NCBI GenBank assembly: GCA_934725655.1
Contig: CAKVCJ010000064.1
Coordinates: 1-8,806, forward strand
Direction of reading: 5' to 3'
Length of the DNA stretch: 8,806 bases
DNA from: an uncultured Brachyspira sp.
GTDB taxonomy: Bacteria > Spirochaetota > Brachyspiria > Brachyspirales > Brachyspiraceae
Part shown: positions 1-6,291 of the stretch, in pieces
Layout of the letters: each line of letters opens with the position of its first letter
Position numbering within the stretch: position 1 is the stretch's first letter
Position numbers and translations under genes: made by a program
Notes under the pieces: generated by a model
Database searches by the model: none
Seen by the model: the letters and a program-made list of their open reading frames with translations, nothing else
What the model was told of the DNA's origin: nothing

Positions 1-209
1 TGATCTATAGAAACTAACTCTGGAAAAACTTTTATAGAATATTCTTTTGGAAGAGTTTTAAATATATTAATTTTATTTTCATTTTTAATAGAAGTAATTA
101 AATCTGCAGTTTCTGCTTCTTGCCAAAGAGATAATATTTCACTAATATCTTCCCATTGATTTTCTTCTATTAAATCTTCTATTTCAGGTAATAATAATTC
201 TTTTAGCAT
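1..209 (-). CDS. mgtE: Magnesium transporter MgtE, N-terminal fragment (cut by window edge)
   Basis: Only the first 69 codons are present; the frame is open to the window edge. MgtE is an inner-membrane Mg2+ channel gated by its cytosolic N and CBS domains. The visible residues look like the start of the MgtE N domain, a helical superhelix of short repeats. They begin MLKELLLPEIEDLIEENQWE, followed by a segment with the spacing of 'ELL...W..IAELL..L....' repeats and the phrase LPKEYSIKVFPEL. The ATG at 209-207 is supported by a GGAAAAG Shine-Dalgarno at 221-215, five bases upstream. The gene starts 20 bases after the stop of the barrel gene at 230-904 and is probably transcribed with it. No Mg2+ riboswitch is visible, because the leader of the upstream gene is only about 28 bases. 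The family call rests on the N domain only; the transmembrane part is outside the window. Confidence 0.75.
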   Translation of the reverse strand, partial: MLKELLLPEIEDLIEENQWEDISEILSLWQEAETADLITSIKNENKINIFKTLPKEYSIKVFPELVSID

Positions 210-229
210 ATTTACTTTTCCAATTATTA

Positions 230-904
230 TTAATAATCACTAGAACCAACTAAATAAACACCTACTTGAAAACCAAAATCAAATGAGGATATATTATATC
301 TTGAATAATTTGGAAGTTTTTGATTTATATTAAAATCATAATTAAAATATAATCCAGCAGCTAATGCTGAAAAACTATTTAAATAATATCTAAAATCTAT
401 TGTGAATTTTATATATGGTATATAAGCATTATAAAAATTTTCTTTAATTTTATCATAGTTGTAATTGATTTTATTATCAGCATTTTGTATATTTGCCTGA
501 AGCGGTAATTTTACTCCAGAGCCTATTCCTAAAGATAAAAATAAAATAGATACCCTTGCCACCCCTCCAAGATTTAAAGTATCAAAATTATATGAAACAA
601 GACTTCCATTATTAGCAGTATCTCTAAAATTGTAAGAGCTTCTGTAATATCCAATATCAGCGAGTACATCTACTCCAATTAATCCGGAGAAATCATAAAA
701 ATATCCAGGCTGAAAGAGTACTCCAAAATCAAAAGCTCCAGAAGATTTCAATGAATCAATTTTCTTGCCGTCAGAGTTTCTTATATCTGTAAAGGCAAAA
801 CTTCCAGTGAGAGGTACAAATAAAGCAGCCCCGCCTCCATGTCTTGCAAATGCTGTTGTAGGGATTATAAATATTGCACAGAATAATACGAATAATTTTT
901 TCAT
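230..904 (-). CDS. Small outer-membrane beta-barrel protein with signal peptide
   Basis: A 224-residue exported protein. Residues 1-20 form a signal peptide: Lys2-Lys3, a hydrophobic core, and a cleavage site after Ala-Phe-Ala at 18-20. There is no lipobox, so I expect signal peptidase I. The mature part is rich in Gly, Tyr, Phe and Asn and alternates polar and aromatic residues in short strands (for example GVLFQPGYFYDFSGLIGVDV and the C-terminal FDFGFQVGVYLV). This pattern fits an 8-10-stranded outer-membrane barrel of the OmpA/OmpW size class. The C terminus is Ser-Ser-Asp-Tyr, so the terminal aromatic residue seen in barrel proteins is Tyr rather than Phe. The ATG at 904 has a GAGAGAG ribosome site about eight bases upstream and a near-consensus promoter. 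It shares a transcript with mgtE. No specific function or ligand can be assigned. Confidence 0.75.
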   Translation of the reverse strand: MKKLFVLFCAIFIIPTTAFARHGGGAALFVPLTGSFAFTDIRNSDGKKIDSLKSSGAFDFGVLFQPGYFYDFSGLIGVDVLADIGYYRSSYNFRDTANNGSLVSYNFDTLNLGGVARVSILFLSLGIGSGVKLPLQANIQNADNKINYNYDKIKENFYNAYIPYIKFTIDFRYYLNSFSALAAGLYFNYDFNINQKLPNYSRYNISSFDFGFQVGVYLVGSSDY

Positions 905-938
905 AAAACACTCTCTCTAAATAAGCAATGTATATATT

Positions 939-966
939 ACTATATAATAAAACTATATAATGTCAA
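939..966 (-). promoter_or_regulatory. Sigma-70-type promoter of the barrel gene-mgtE unit
   Basis: Read on the minus strand, a perfect -35 TTGACA (966-961), a 16-base spacer and a -10 TATAGT (944-939). Transcription should start near 932, giving a leader of about 28 bases to the ATG at 904. Confidence 0.75.
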
Positions 967-993
967 ATTAATTATTTTTTATTATTAAAAAAC

Positions 994-1022
994 TTGTTAA
1001 AAATTTTTTATTATATTAGAAT
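994..1022 (+). promoter_or_regulatory. Promoter of the DUF1207-like gene
   Basis: The -35 is TTGTTA (994-999), the spacer 17 bases, the -10 TAGAAT (1017-1022). Start of transcription should be near 1029-1030, about 25 bases before the ATG at 1054. The first base of the -35 is also the first base of the longest open frame (TTG at 994), which argues against that codon being the translation start. Confidence 0.65.
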
Positions 1023-1053
1023 AATTCAAAATAAATTAATATTAGTTTTTATC

Positions 1054-1956
1054 ATGAAAAGAATATATATTATTACAATACTTTTTTTAAATTTGGGTTT
1101 TTTATTATATTCACAAAATTCAGTATCGAACGATTATAGTTTTAAAAATCCTTTTCGTATTTATGATGTTGATAAATATTATGTAGGCTGGCAGGATCCG
1201 AGGGCTTTTATAGGGAGGCTGCTTTTTGCAAAGAATTTTGATGTTCATAAAAACTTAACGGCAATGGATAATAGTGCTAATTGGGATTTTAAATCTGTTT
1301 CTATTTATATAGAAGGAAGACTTGCCAGTGAGATAATGTTTTACAGAAATAAATATTTTTCTGTAGGTATGGGGGCAGGAATGGATATTTCTATATTAGG
1401 AAGAAGCAACGGACTTTTTGATGTGTATGATTTTTCTGGGCAGTTTGCAGTATTTGCTGATTTGTGGCTTCAAAATATTGCGGGCATTAATATGAAGATA
1501 AGGTTTATTCCAATGTATCATCAATCTACGCATTTGGTGGATGGCTTTAAGGGTGATTATACAATTAGAAGCGGGAGCAGTTATGAGTTTGCTTCAGTTG
1601 CGGCATATTATTATATAAAAAACTTTACTGTGTATTTGGGCGCAGAATTGTCTTATAATGCTGTAGGAAACAGTCCCCAACTTTTTAGAGTACATACTGG
1701 TTTGGATTATAGATTTCCATTTTATAAAGATATTATTAGTTTAATAGCTGGTATTAATGGAGGGGCTATACTTGATAAAAAAGATAGGTTAGGGCTTATA
1801 AAAGAGCCTTGGCATGGATATGTTAATATTGGGGTAGGGTTAGAGTTTTATAGATTTACTGTTGCTTTAAAATATGGATTTGGTAAGCCGAGAGGAGCTT
1901 CAAGTTATTTTGGATATGAAAATAAAATAGGTTTAGAAATAAGTTTACTTTTCTAA
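1054..1956 (+). CDS. Outer-membrane protein resembling the DUF1207 family
   Basis: A 300-residue protein from the ATG at 1054. Residues 1-20 (MKRIYIITILFLNLGFLLYS) form a signal peptide, with cleavage likely after Ser20 or Gln21. The mature part has many Gly- and aromatic-rich beta-strands and ends in Leu-Leu-Phe, the terminal Phe expected of a BAM-inserted barrel. Residues 155-163, YHQSTHLVD, followed by RSGSSYEFAS at 172-181, match my recollection of the DUF1207 signature (Tyr-His-x-Ser-Ser-His-Leu-x-Asp, then a Ser-Tyr-Glu strand). The C-terminal YGFGKPRGASSYFG and final strand also fit. No biochemical role is known to me for this family. An upstream TTG at 994 is in frame, but it lies in the promoter and would bury the signal peptide behind 20 extra residues. 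The ATG at 1054 has no clear Shine-Dalgarno, so initiation may be weak or depend on the AT-rich leader. Confidence 0.65.
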   Translation: MKRIYIITILFLNLGFLLYSQNSVSNDYSFKNPFRIYDVDKYYVGWQDPRAFIGRLLFAKNFDVHKNLTAMDNSANWDFKSVSIYIEGRLASEIMFYRNKYFSVGMGAGMDISILGRSNGLFDVYDFSGQFAVFADLWLQNIAGINMKIRFIPMYHQSTHLVDGFKGDYTIRSGSSYEFASVAAYYYIKNFTVYLGAELSYNAVGNSPQLFRVHTGLDYRFPFYKDIISLIAGINGGAILDKKDRLGLIKEPWHGYVNIGVGLEFYRFTVALKYGFGKPRGASSYFGYENKIGLEISLLF

Positions 1957-2044
1957 TTTAAAAAAATTATTCCCTAAAAAATACTTTTGTTTTTGTAGCA
2001 TAGTTTTTTGTATATGATATAAAAATAATATTGGATTATATTTG

Positions 2045-3220
2045 ATGATAGAACTAAAAGGAAAATATAATAAAGACTGCAAAGTTTTCACTGATAATAT
2101 TGACGAAGAATCTTATTCTATAATATATAAAATATTAAATGAAAAAGCCAGTGAAAATGTAAAAATAAGAATTATGCCTGATACTCATTTGGGTAAAGGA
2201 ATAGTTGTTGGTTTTACTATGCCTCTTACTGACAGAGTAAACCCTTTTCATATAGGGGTTGATATAGGCTGCGGAATGCTTACTTCAAAATTAAGCGATG
2301 AAATAAAAGATATACCATTAGAAAAAATTGATAAAACTATAAAACAAAATATTCCAATGGGACAAAGCACTCATAAAAAAAGTTTTAATACTCTTTTTAA
2401 TTTTAAAGAACTAAATGAACTCATAAGAAATTTCATCATTAATTATAATAAAAAATTTAATACAAATTATAAGTCTTTTGAAATAGATAATGAATATATA
2501 GAAAATCTATGTAAAAAAGTAGATATAGATTTAGAAAAATTCTATAACTCCATAGGAACACTTGGAGGAGGAAATCATTTTATAGAAATAGGTAAATCTT
2601 CAAATGATGATTATTATATAACTATACATTCAGGATCAAGAAATTTCGGTAATCAAGTTTGCAGATATCATGCTAATATAGCTAAAAATAATGAGGATTG
2701 TTATTTGCAGGATAAAGAAATGCTTGATTATTTAATTGATATGGTAATAGCACAGTATTATGCCAAAATAAACAGAGAAACAATGCTTCAAATTATAAAA
2801 GATTTATTAAATATAAAGATAGAAGATACTTTTTCATCGGTACATAATTTTATTGACTTTGAAGATTTTATTATAAGAAAAGGTGCTATAAGAAGTTATA
2901 AAAATGAAAAAATGATAATCCCTTTTAATATGAGAGATGGTATATTGATATGCGAAGGAAAGGATAATGAAGATTGGAATTATTCAGCACCTCATGGAGC
3001 GGGCAGGGTTTTATCAAGAATGCAGGCAAAAAAGCAATTAGATATGAATGAGTTTATAGAATCTATGAAAGGAATTTATTCAAGCAGTATATGCAAAAAT
3101 ACTTTAGATGAATCGCCGAAAGCCTATAAAAATCCTAAGCAAATAGAAGAATTAATATATCCTACAGTAAAAATTATAGATAGATTAAAACCTATTCTTA
3201 ATATAAAATCAACTTCCTGA
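2045..3220 (+). CDS. rtcB: RtcB-family 3'-phosphate RNA ligase
   Basis: A 391-residue protein, slightly shorter than E. coli RtcB (408). RtcB joins RNA ends bearing a 2',3'-cyclic or 3'-phosphate to a 5'-hydroxyl end, using GTP and Mn2+, in the cytoplasm. Numbering from the ATG at 2045, the expected motifs are in order: MPDTHLGKG (44-52), VDIGCGM with metal ligands Asp73 and Cys76, GGGNHF with Asn177 and His178, HSGSRNFG with His195, SSVHNF with His267, RKGAIR (278-283), and the guanylylation motif APHGAGR with His317. No key residue is missing. The ATG is chosen over the TTG three bases earlier because GGA at 2033-2035 is nine bases from the ATG. No rtcA, archease or rtcR gene adjoins it. 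It stands alone between a barrel gene and a convergent gene, so its substrate (tRNA repair, stress-cleaved RNA) cannot be read from context. Confidence 0.93.
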   Translation: MIELKGKYNKDCKVFTDNIDEESYSIIYKILNEKASENVKIRIMPDTHLGKGIVVGFTMPLTDRVNPFHIGVDIGCGMLTSKLSDEIKDIPLEKIDKTIKQNIPMGQSTHKKSFNTLFNFKELNELIRNFIINYNKKFNTNYKSFEIDNEYIENLCKKVDIDLEKFYNSIGTLGGGNHFIEIGKSSNDDYYITIHSGSRNFGNQVCRYHANIAKNNEDCYLQDKEMLDYLIDMVIAQYYAKINRETMLQIIKDLLNIKIEDTFSSVHNFIDFEDFIIRKGAIRSYKNEKMIIPFNMRDGILICEGKDNEDWNYSAPHGAGRVLSRMQAKKQLDMNEFIESMKGIYSSSICKNTLDESPKAYKNPKQIEELIYPTVKIIDRLKPILNIKSTS

Positions 3221-3258
3221 TTATTTATATATAAAAAATATTTTTTATATATAAATAA
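3221..3258. repeat. Perfect 38-base AT-only palindrome after rtcB
   Basis: The 19 bases at 3221-3239 are the exact reverse complement of 3240-3258. The symmetry stops at 3220/3259 (A opposite A). It begins at the base after the rtcB stop codon and contains no G or C. As RNA it could fold into a stem of about 17 A-U pairs at the 3' end of the rtcB message; as DNA it could extrude a cruciform. It sits five bases upstream of the terminator stem. Confidence 0.9.
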
Positions 3259-3263
3259 AAAAA

Positions 3264-3287
3264 GCAGAGAAAATAAATATTCTCTGC
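3264..3287. terminator. Two-way intrinsic terminator between rtcB and ald
   Basis: Perfect 8-base arms GCAGAGAA (3264-3271) and TTCTCTGC (3280-3287) with an 8-base loop. On the minus strand the stem is followed by seven T (3263-3257), a good terminator for alanine dehydrogenase, whose stop is 25 bases before the stem. On the plus strand it is followed by CTTTTAATAATTTATTTTTT, weaker but usable for rtcB. Confidence 0.85.
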
Positions 3288-3312
3288 CTTTTAATAATTT
3301 ATTTTTTATATA

Positions 3313-4422
3313 TTATTTTAATGCTTTTAGAGGATCAACATATTCTAAACCAAATTCATCTGCTACGCCTTTAAAAGTACATTTTCCATCATAAGTGTTT
3401 AATCCTGTAAGAAGAGTATTATTATTTTTGCAAATATCTTCTAAACCTTGATTTGCTAACATTACACCATAATGTGTGGTGGCATTGGTTAATGCTATTG
3501 TAGAAGTTCTTGGTACAGCACCAGGCATATTTGCAACACAATAATGTACTATATCATCTAATATAAATATAGGATCATCGTGTGTAGTAGCTTTTGAAGT
3601 TTCAAAACAGCCTCCTTGGTCTATTGCAACATCTACTATAACAGCACCTTTTTTCATCATTTTTAAATGTTCTTTTCTAAGGAGTTTAGGTGCTTTTGCT
3701 CCAGGTATCAATACACTTCCTATAACAACATCAGCAGTCTTAAATAGATTTTCTAAAGTTGAAGGAGCACTGAAGTATGTATTTATTCTCATATTAAATA
3801 ATTGATCTATATAAGCTAATCTTGTAAGATTAACATCTGTAATGGCTACATTAGCACCCATTCCCATAGCTATTTGTGCCGCATTAAGTCCGACAACTCC
3901 AGCTCCAAGTATTACAACATTTGCCTTCTGTACGCCAGGAACTCCGCCCATCAAAATTCCTTCGCCTCCAAATTTCTTCTCAAGATATTTAGCAGCTTCC
4001 TGTATAGATAACCTTCCTGCAATAGTACTCATAGGTGCCAAACAAGGTAATTGATTTAAATTATCCTTCATAGTTTCGTAAGCAACAGATTTTATTTTCT
4101 TTTTTAATAACATATCTGTTAAAGGTTTATCCGCTGCCAAATGTAGATATGTATAAAGTATTTGATTATCTCTGAAATATTCATATTCGCTTTCTATAGG
4201 TTCTTTTACTTTTATTATCATATCTGCTTCAAAAACTCTTTTTTTATCAGCTATTTCCGCACCAGCTTTCTTATATTCTTCATCAGTGAATCCAGAACCT
4301 TCTCCAGCTCCCTTTTCCATAATTACCTTATGTCCATTGCTAATATAATCAGCAACATTTGAAGGTGTTAAACCAACTCTATATTCTTGGTTTTTTATTT
4401 CTTTTGGACAGCCTATAAGCAT
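3313..4422 (-). CDS. ald: Alanine dehydrogenase
   Basis: A 369-residue, full-length enzyme that interconverts L-alanine + NAD+ + water with pyruvate + NH4+ + NADH in the cytoplasm. The N terminus (IGCPKEIKNQEYRVGLTP, 3-20) is typical, with substrate-binding Arg15. KVKEP at 71-75 carries the conserved Lys73, and YLHLA holds catalytic His94. The Rossmann nucleotide fold is GAGVVG at 173-178, with Asp196 at the end of the second strand, which favours NAD(H) over NADP(H). VDVAIDQGG carries catalytic Asp268, and NMPGAVPRTST (298-308) is the family's C-terminal signature. The ATG at 4422 has a consensus AAGGAG six bases upstream (4434-4429). It is a single-gene unit with its own promoter and terminator. 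In a fermenter it could make alanine as an NADH and ammonia sink, or break alanine down to pyruvate; the sequence does not decide which. Confidence 0.96.
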   Translation of the reverse strand: MLIGCPKEIKNQEYRVGLTPSNVADYISNGHKVIMEKGAGEGSGFTDEEYKKAGAEIADKKRVFEADMIIKVKEPIESEYEYFRDNQILYTYLHLAADKPLTDMLLKKKIKSVAYETMKDNLNQLPCLAPMSTIAGRLSIQEAAKYLEKKFGGEGILMGGVPGVQKANVVILGAGVVGLNAAQIAMGMGANVAITDVNLTRLAYIDQLFNMRINTYFSAPSTLENLFKTADVVIGSVLIPGAKAPKLLRKEHLKMMKKGAVIVDVAIDQGGCFETSKATTHDDPIFILDDIVHYCVANMPGAVPRTSTIALTNATTHYGVMLANQGLEDICKNNNTLLTGLNTYDGKCTFKGVADEFGLEYVDPLKALK

Positions 4423-4428
4423 AAAAAA

Positions 4429-4434
4429 CTCCTT
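4429..4434 (-). promoter_or_regulatory. Consensus ribosome binding site of ald
   Basis: Minus-strand AAGGAG, six bases before the ATG at 4422. It is the best Shine-Dalgarno in the window and fixes the ald start. Confidence 0.85.
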
Positions 4435-4485
4435 TTATAATAAAATAATTAATAAAATAATTTGCCTTAAAAAAAGCACATAAAT

Positions 4486-4514
4486 AATATAGTTATTTTT
4501 ATATTAGTTGTCAA
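4486..4514 (-). promoter_or_regulatory. Promoter of ald
   Basis: Minus-strand -35 TTGACA (4514-4509), a 17-base spacer and -10 TATATT (4491-4486). Transcription should begin near 4479, leaving a leader of about 57 bases. This is a near-consensus housekeeping promoter. Confidence 0.75.
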
Positions 4515-4684
4515 GAAGTTTAATAAAAAAATATTAAATGTTTGTTTTGTTGTTTTTTTATTTATTTTAATGTTCTTTCAAGAATAGAAATATTTTTTAT
4601 TTTGTGATATATACATTATTTGTAATTATTTTTTATTATTTGTTCGTTTTTACGCTTATTTTGTACTAATAATTTGCTTTTAAC

Positions 4685-4712
4685 TTGAAAAAAGAGTTAT
4701 TTAAGTTATAAT
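4685..4712 (+). promoter_or_regulatory. Promoter of the [FeFe] hydrogenase gene
   Basis: The -35 is TTGAAA (4685-4690), the spacer 16 bases, the -10 a perfect TATAAT (4707-4712). The start would fall near 4719, about 20 bases before the ATG at 4739. The in-frame TTG at 4712 shares its first base with the -10 and so would not be in the message. Confidence 0.75.
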
Positions 4713-4729
4713 TGTACAAAAATATAATT

Positions 4730-4733
4730 GGAG
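4730..4733 (+). promoter_or_regulatory. Ribosome binding site deciding the hydrogenase start
   Basis: GGAG lies five bases before the ATG at 4739-4741 and just downstream of the predicted transcription start. It selects this ATG over the in-frame TTG at 4712. Confidence 0.75.
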
Positions 4734-4738
4734 TCTAT

Positions 4739-6211
4739 ATGAATATTAATAATAATGCTGCTCAATTAAAAAAAGATATTTTAGTAAGAATAGCTACGCT
4801 TTTTATAGAAGATAGGTTGATAGAAGAAATCGATAGAATGCCTATAGAGATAATACCAAGAGATAGTAAATCCATAAGGTGCTGTATTTATCATGACAGA
4901 GAGATAATAAAAAATAGAATTATGGCAAGACTTGGAATAAGCGTTGAGGGAAAAGAGGATAGCGGAATACCTTTGTCAGAATATGCTAAATTGGCATTAG
5001 AAAGGGAGAAACCTACTTGGCCTATGCTTACAGTATTGGACGAGGCTTGTAATGCTTGCGTGAGAGCTAATTTTATGGTTACAGATGCTTGTCAGGCTTG
5101 TTTGGCTAGACCTTGTAAAATGAATTGCCCTAAGAATGCTATTACTATATTAGATGAGAAGAGAGCTTATATAGACAGCAGTAAATGTATTAACTGCGGA
5201 TTATGTTTAAAAAATTGTCCTTATCATGCAATTATTTATATACCTGTTCCTTGTGAAGAATCTTGTCCTGTAGGTGCTATTAATAAGAATGAACAGGGAA
5301 AAGAGGTGATAGATTATCATAAATGTATATTCTGCGGTAATTGTATGAGGGAATGTCCTTTTAGTGCTATGATGGATAAGGGGCAGCTTTTGGATGTACT
5401 TAAGCATTTAAAACAAGATAAAAAAGTTAATGTAATGTATGCTCCTGCTATAGCTTCACAGTTTAATGCTAAGCCGGGACAATTAAAGAGTGCTTTATTA
5501 AAGATAGGGTTTCATAAAGTATGGGAGGTTGCTTTGGGGGCTGATGTTACTTCTGACAGGGAAGCGGCAGAATTTGAAGAGAGAATGGAGAGGGGAGATA
5601 AATTAATGACTACTTCTTGCTGTCCTGCTTATGTTAAGGCTGTTAGAAAACATGTTCCAGAATTAGTTCCTTGCGTATCTGAGACTAAAACTCCTATGCA
5701 CTACACTGCTGAAATGATGCATGCTGAAGAGCCTGATGGCATTAATGTTTTTATAGGGCCTTGTCTTGCTAAAAGAAGAGAGAGCATTGATGATGATTTG
5801 GTAGATTATTGTTTATCTATGGAAGAGCTTGATGCTTTATTTATAGCTACTGGTACTGATGTAACTAAAGAGCCTGATTTAGATATAGGGGTTCTTCCTA
5901 CTGCTTCAGGCAGAAAATATGCTATGAGCGGCGGAGTTGCTGAGGCTGTAAAGATAAGATTAAAACACCCTGAGAAATTAAAAGCTGCTGTTATTAATGG
6001 GCTTGATAAAGAGGGAATGAAGCAGTTGAGAGCTTATGGTAAAGTACAATCTGGAGAAACACCTGTTAGTGATGATACTCCGAATTTGGTTGAGGTCATG
6101 GCTTGTAATGGAGGATGCGTGGGAGGACCTTGTGTTGTGAAAAATCCTAAAGCTGCTGCTGTACAATTACAGAAATATGCTTCTACAGGTAAAGAATTAA
6201 ATAAAGAATAA
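4739..6211 (+). CDS. Monomeric [FeFe] hydrogenase with iron-sulfur N-terminal domain
   Basis: A 490-residue cytoplasmic enzyme that makes or consumes H2, probably with reduced ferredoxin. Residues 1-100 lack a recognisable cofactor motif. Residues 104-206 are Cys-rich: CNAC (104-107), CQACLARPCKMNCP (118-131), CINCGLCLKNCP (150-161), a half motif C172-x3-C176-P, and CIFCGNCMRECP (196-207). That is enough cysteine for three to four [4Fe-4S] clusters. The H-cluster domain has TSCCP (292-296), GPCLAKRRE (340-348) and VMACNGGC (453-460). The cubane ligands are therefore Cys295, Cys342, Cys456 and Cys460, and the proton-relay Cys294 and conserved Lys345 are kept. Gly340 replaces the Met common in the MPC motif of CpI-type enzymes, and Tyr298 follows SCCPA instead of Trp. 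Together with the unusual Cys spacing, this points to the group B monomeric type. No HydEFG maturase or NAD-binding subunit gene is nearby. It is transcribed alone. Confidence 0.9.
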   Translation: MNINNNAAQLKKDILVRIATLFIEDRLIEEIDRMPIEIIPRDSKSIRCCIYHDREIIKNRIMARLGISVEGKEDSGIPLSEYAKLALEREKPTWPMLTVLDEACNACVRANFMVTDACQACLARPCKMNCPKNAITILDEKRAYIDSSKCINCGLCLKNCPYHAIIYIPVPCEESCPVGAINKNEQGKEVIDYHKCIFCGNCMRECPFSAMMDKGQLLDVLKHLKQDKKVNVMYAPAIASQFNAKPGQLKSALLKIGFHKVWEVALGADVTSDREAAEFEERMERGDKLMTTSCCPAYVKAVRKHVPELVPCVSETKTPMHYTAEMMHAEEPDGINVFIGPCLAKRRESIDDDLVDYCLSMEELDALFIATGTDVTKEPDLDIGVLPTASGRKYAMSGGVAEAVKIRLKHPEKLKAAVINGLDKEGMKQLRAYGKVQSGETPVSDDTPNLVEVMACNGGCVGGPCVVKNPKAAAVQLQKYASTGKELNKE

Positions 6212-6236
6212 AAAAATATATATATAAAATAATTTT

Positions 6237-6270
6237 AAGCACATATTATTTCTATAATATGTGCTTTTTT
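6237..6270 (+). terminator. Strong intrinsic terminator of the hydrogenase gene
   Basis: Perfect 13-base arms (6237-6249 and 6254-6266, core AAGCACAT/ATGTGCTT) around a TTCT loop, with a T-run at 6265-6270. It begins 26 bases after the stop. On the minus strand the stem is followed by AAAATTATTTT, so it would work less well for the convergent gene at 6292-7413, which has no better terminator. Confidence 0.9.
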
Positions 6271-6291
6271 ATATATTAAGAAATTTATTTT

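Larger units (their letters stand above)
4423..4738. other. Divergent intergenic region between ald and the hydrogenase gene
   Basis: This 316-base stretch has very little G+C and no open frame I would call a gene. It holds the ald promoter and leader (4422-4514) and the hydrogenase promoter (4685-4712). The roughly 170 bases between the two promoters are T-rich on the plus strand. I see no tRNA, riboswitch fold or hairpin with GC pairs there. A TTGTAC motif occurs twice near the hydrogenase promoter (4661-4666 and 4712-4717). Confidence 0.7.

Noticed and set aside
905..938. Mg2+ riboswitch ahead of the barrel-mgtE unit
   Set aside because: The predicted leader is about 28 bases, far too short for an M-box or similar fold.
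1970..2000. Possible hairpin terminator after the DUF1207-like gene
   Set aside because: CTAAAAA and TTTTTGTAG pair only with a bulge and almost no GC, so it is not a convincing terminator. Read-through into rtcB is possible.
1987..2023. Promoter for rtcB
   Set aside because: TTGTTT, TTGTAG, TATGAT and TATAAA are all present, but no pair has 16-18 base spacing; I cannot choose one.
3842..4054. Plus-strand open frame opposite ald
   Set aside because: It lies wholly within alanine dehydrogenase on the other strand. Its Pro/Ile/Ala-rich translation is the antisense of a conserved enzyme, with no ribosome site.
4515..4684. Riboswitch, tRNA or Rex/FNR site in the ald-hydrogenase intergenic region
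   Set aside because: No GC-paired helices, no cloverleaf, and no TTGTTAA-N4-TTAACAA or TTGAT-N4-ATCAA arrangement. The stretch is just AT-rich.
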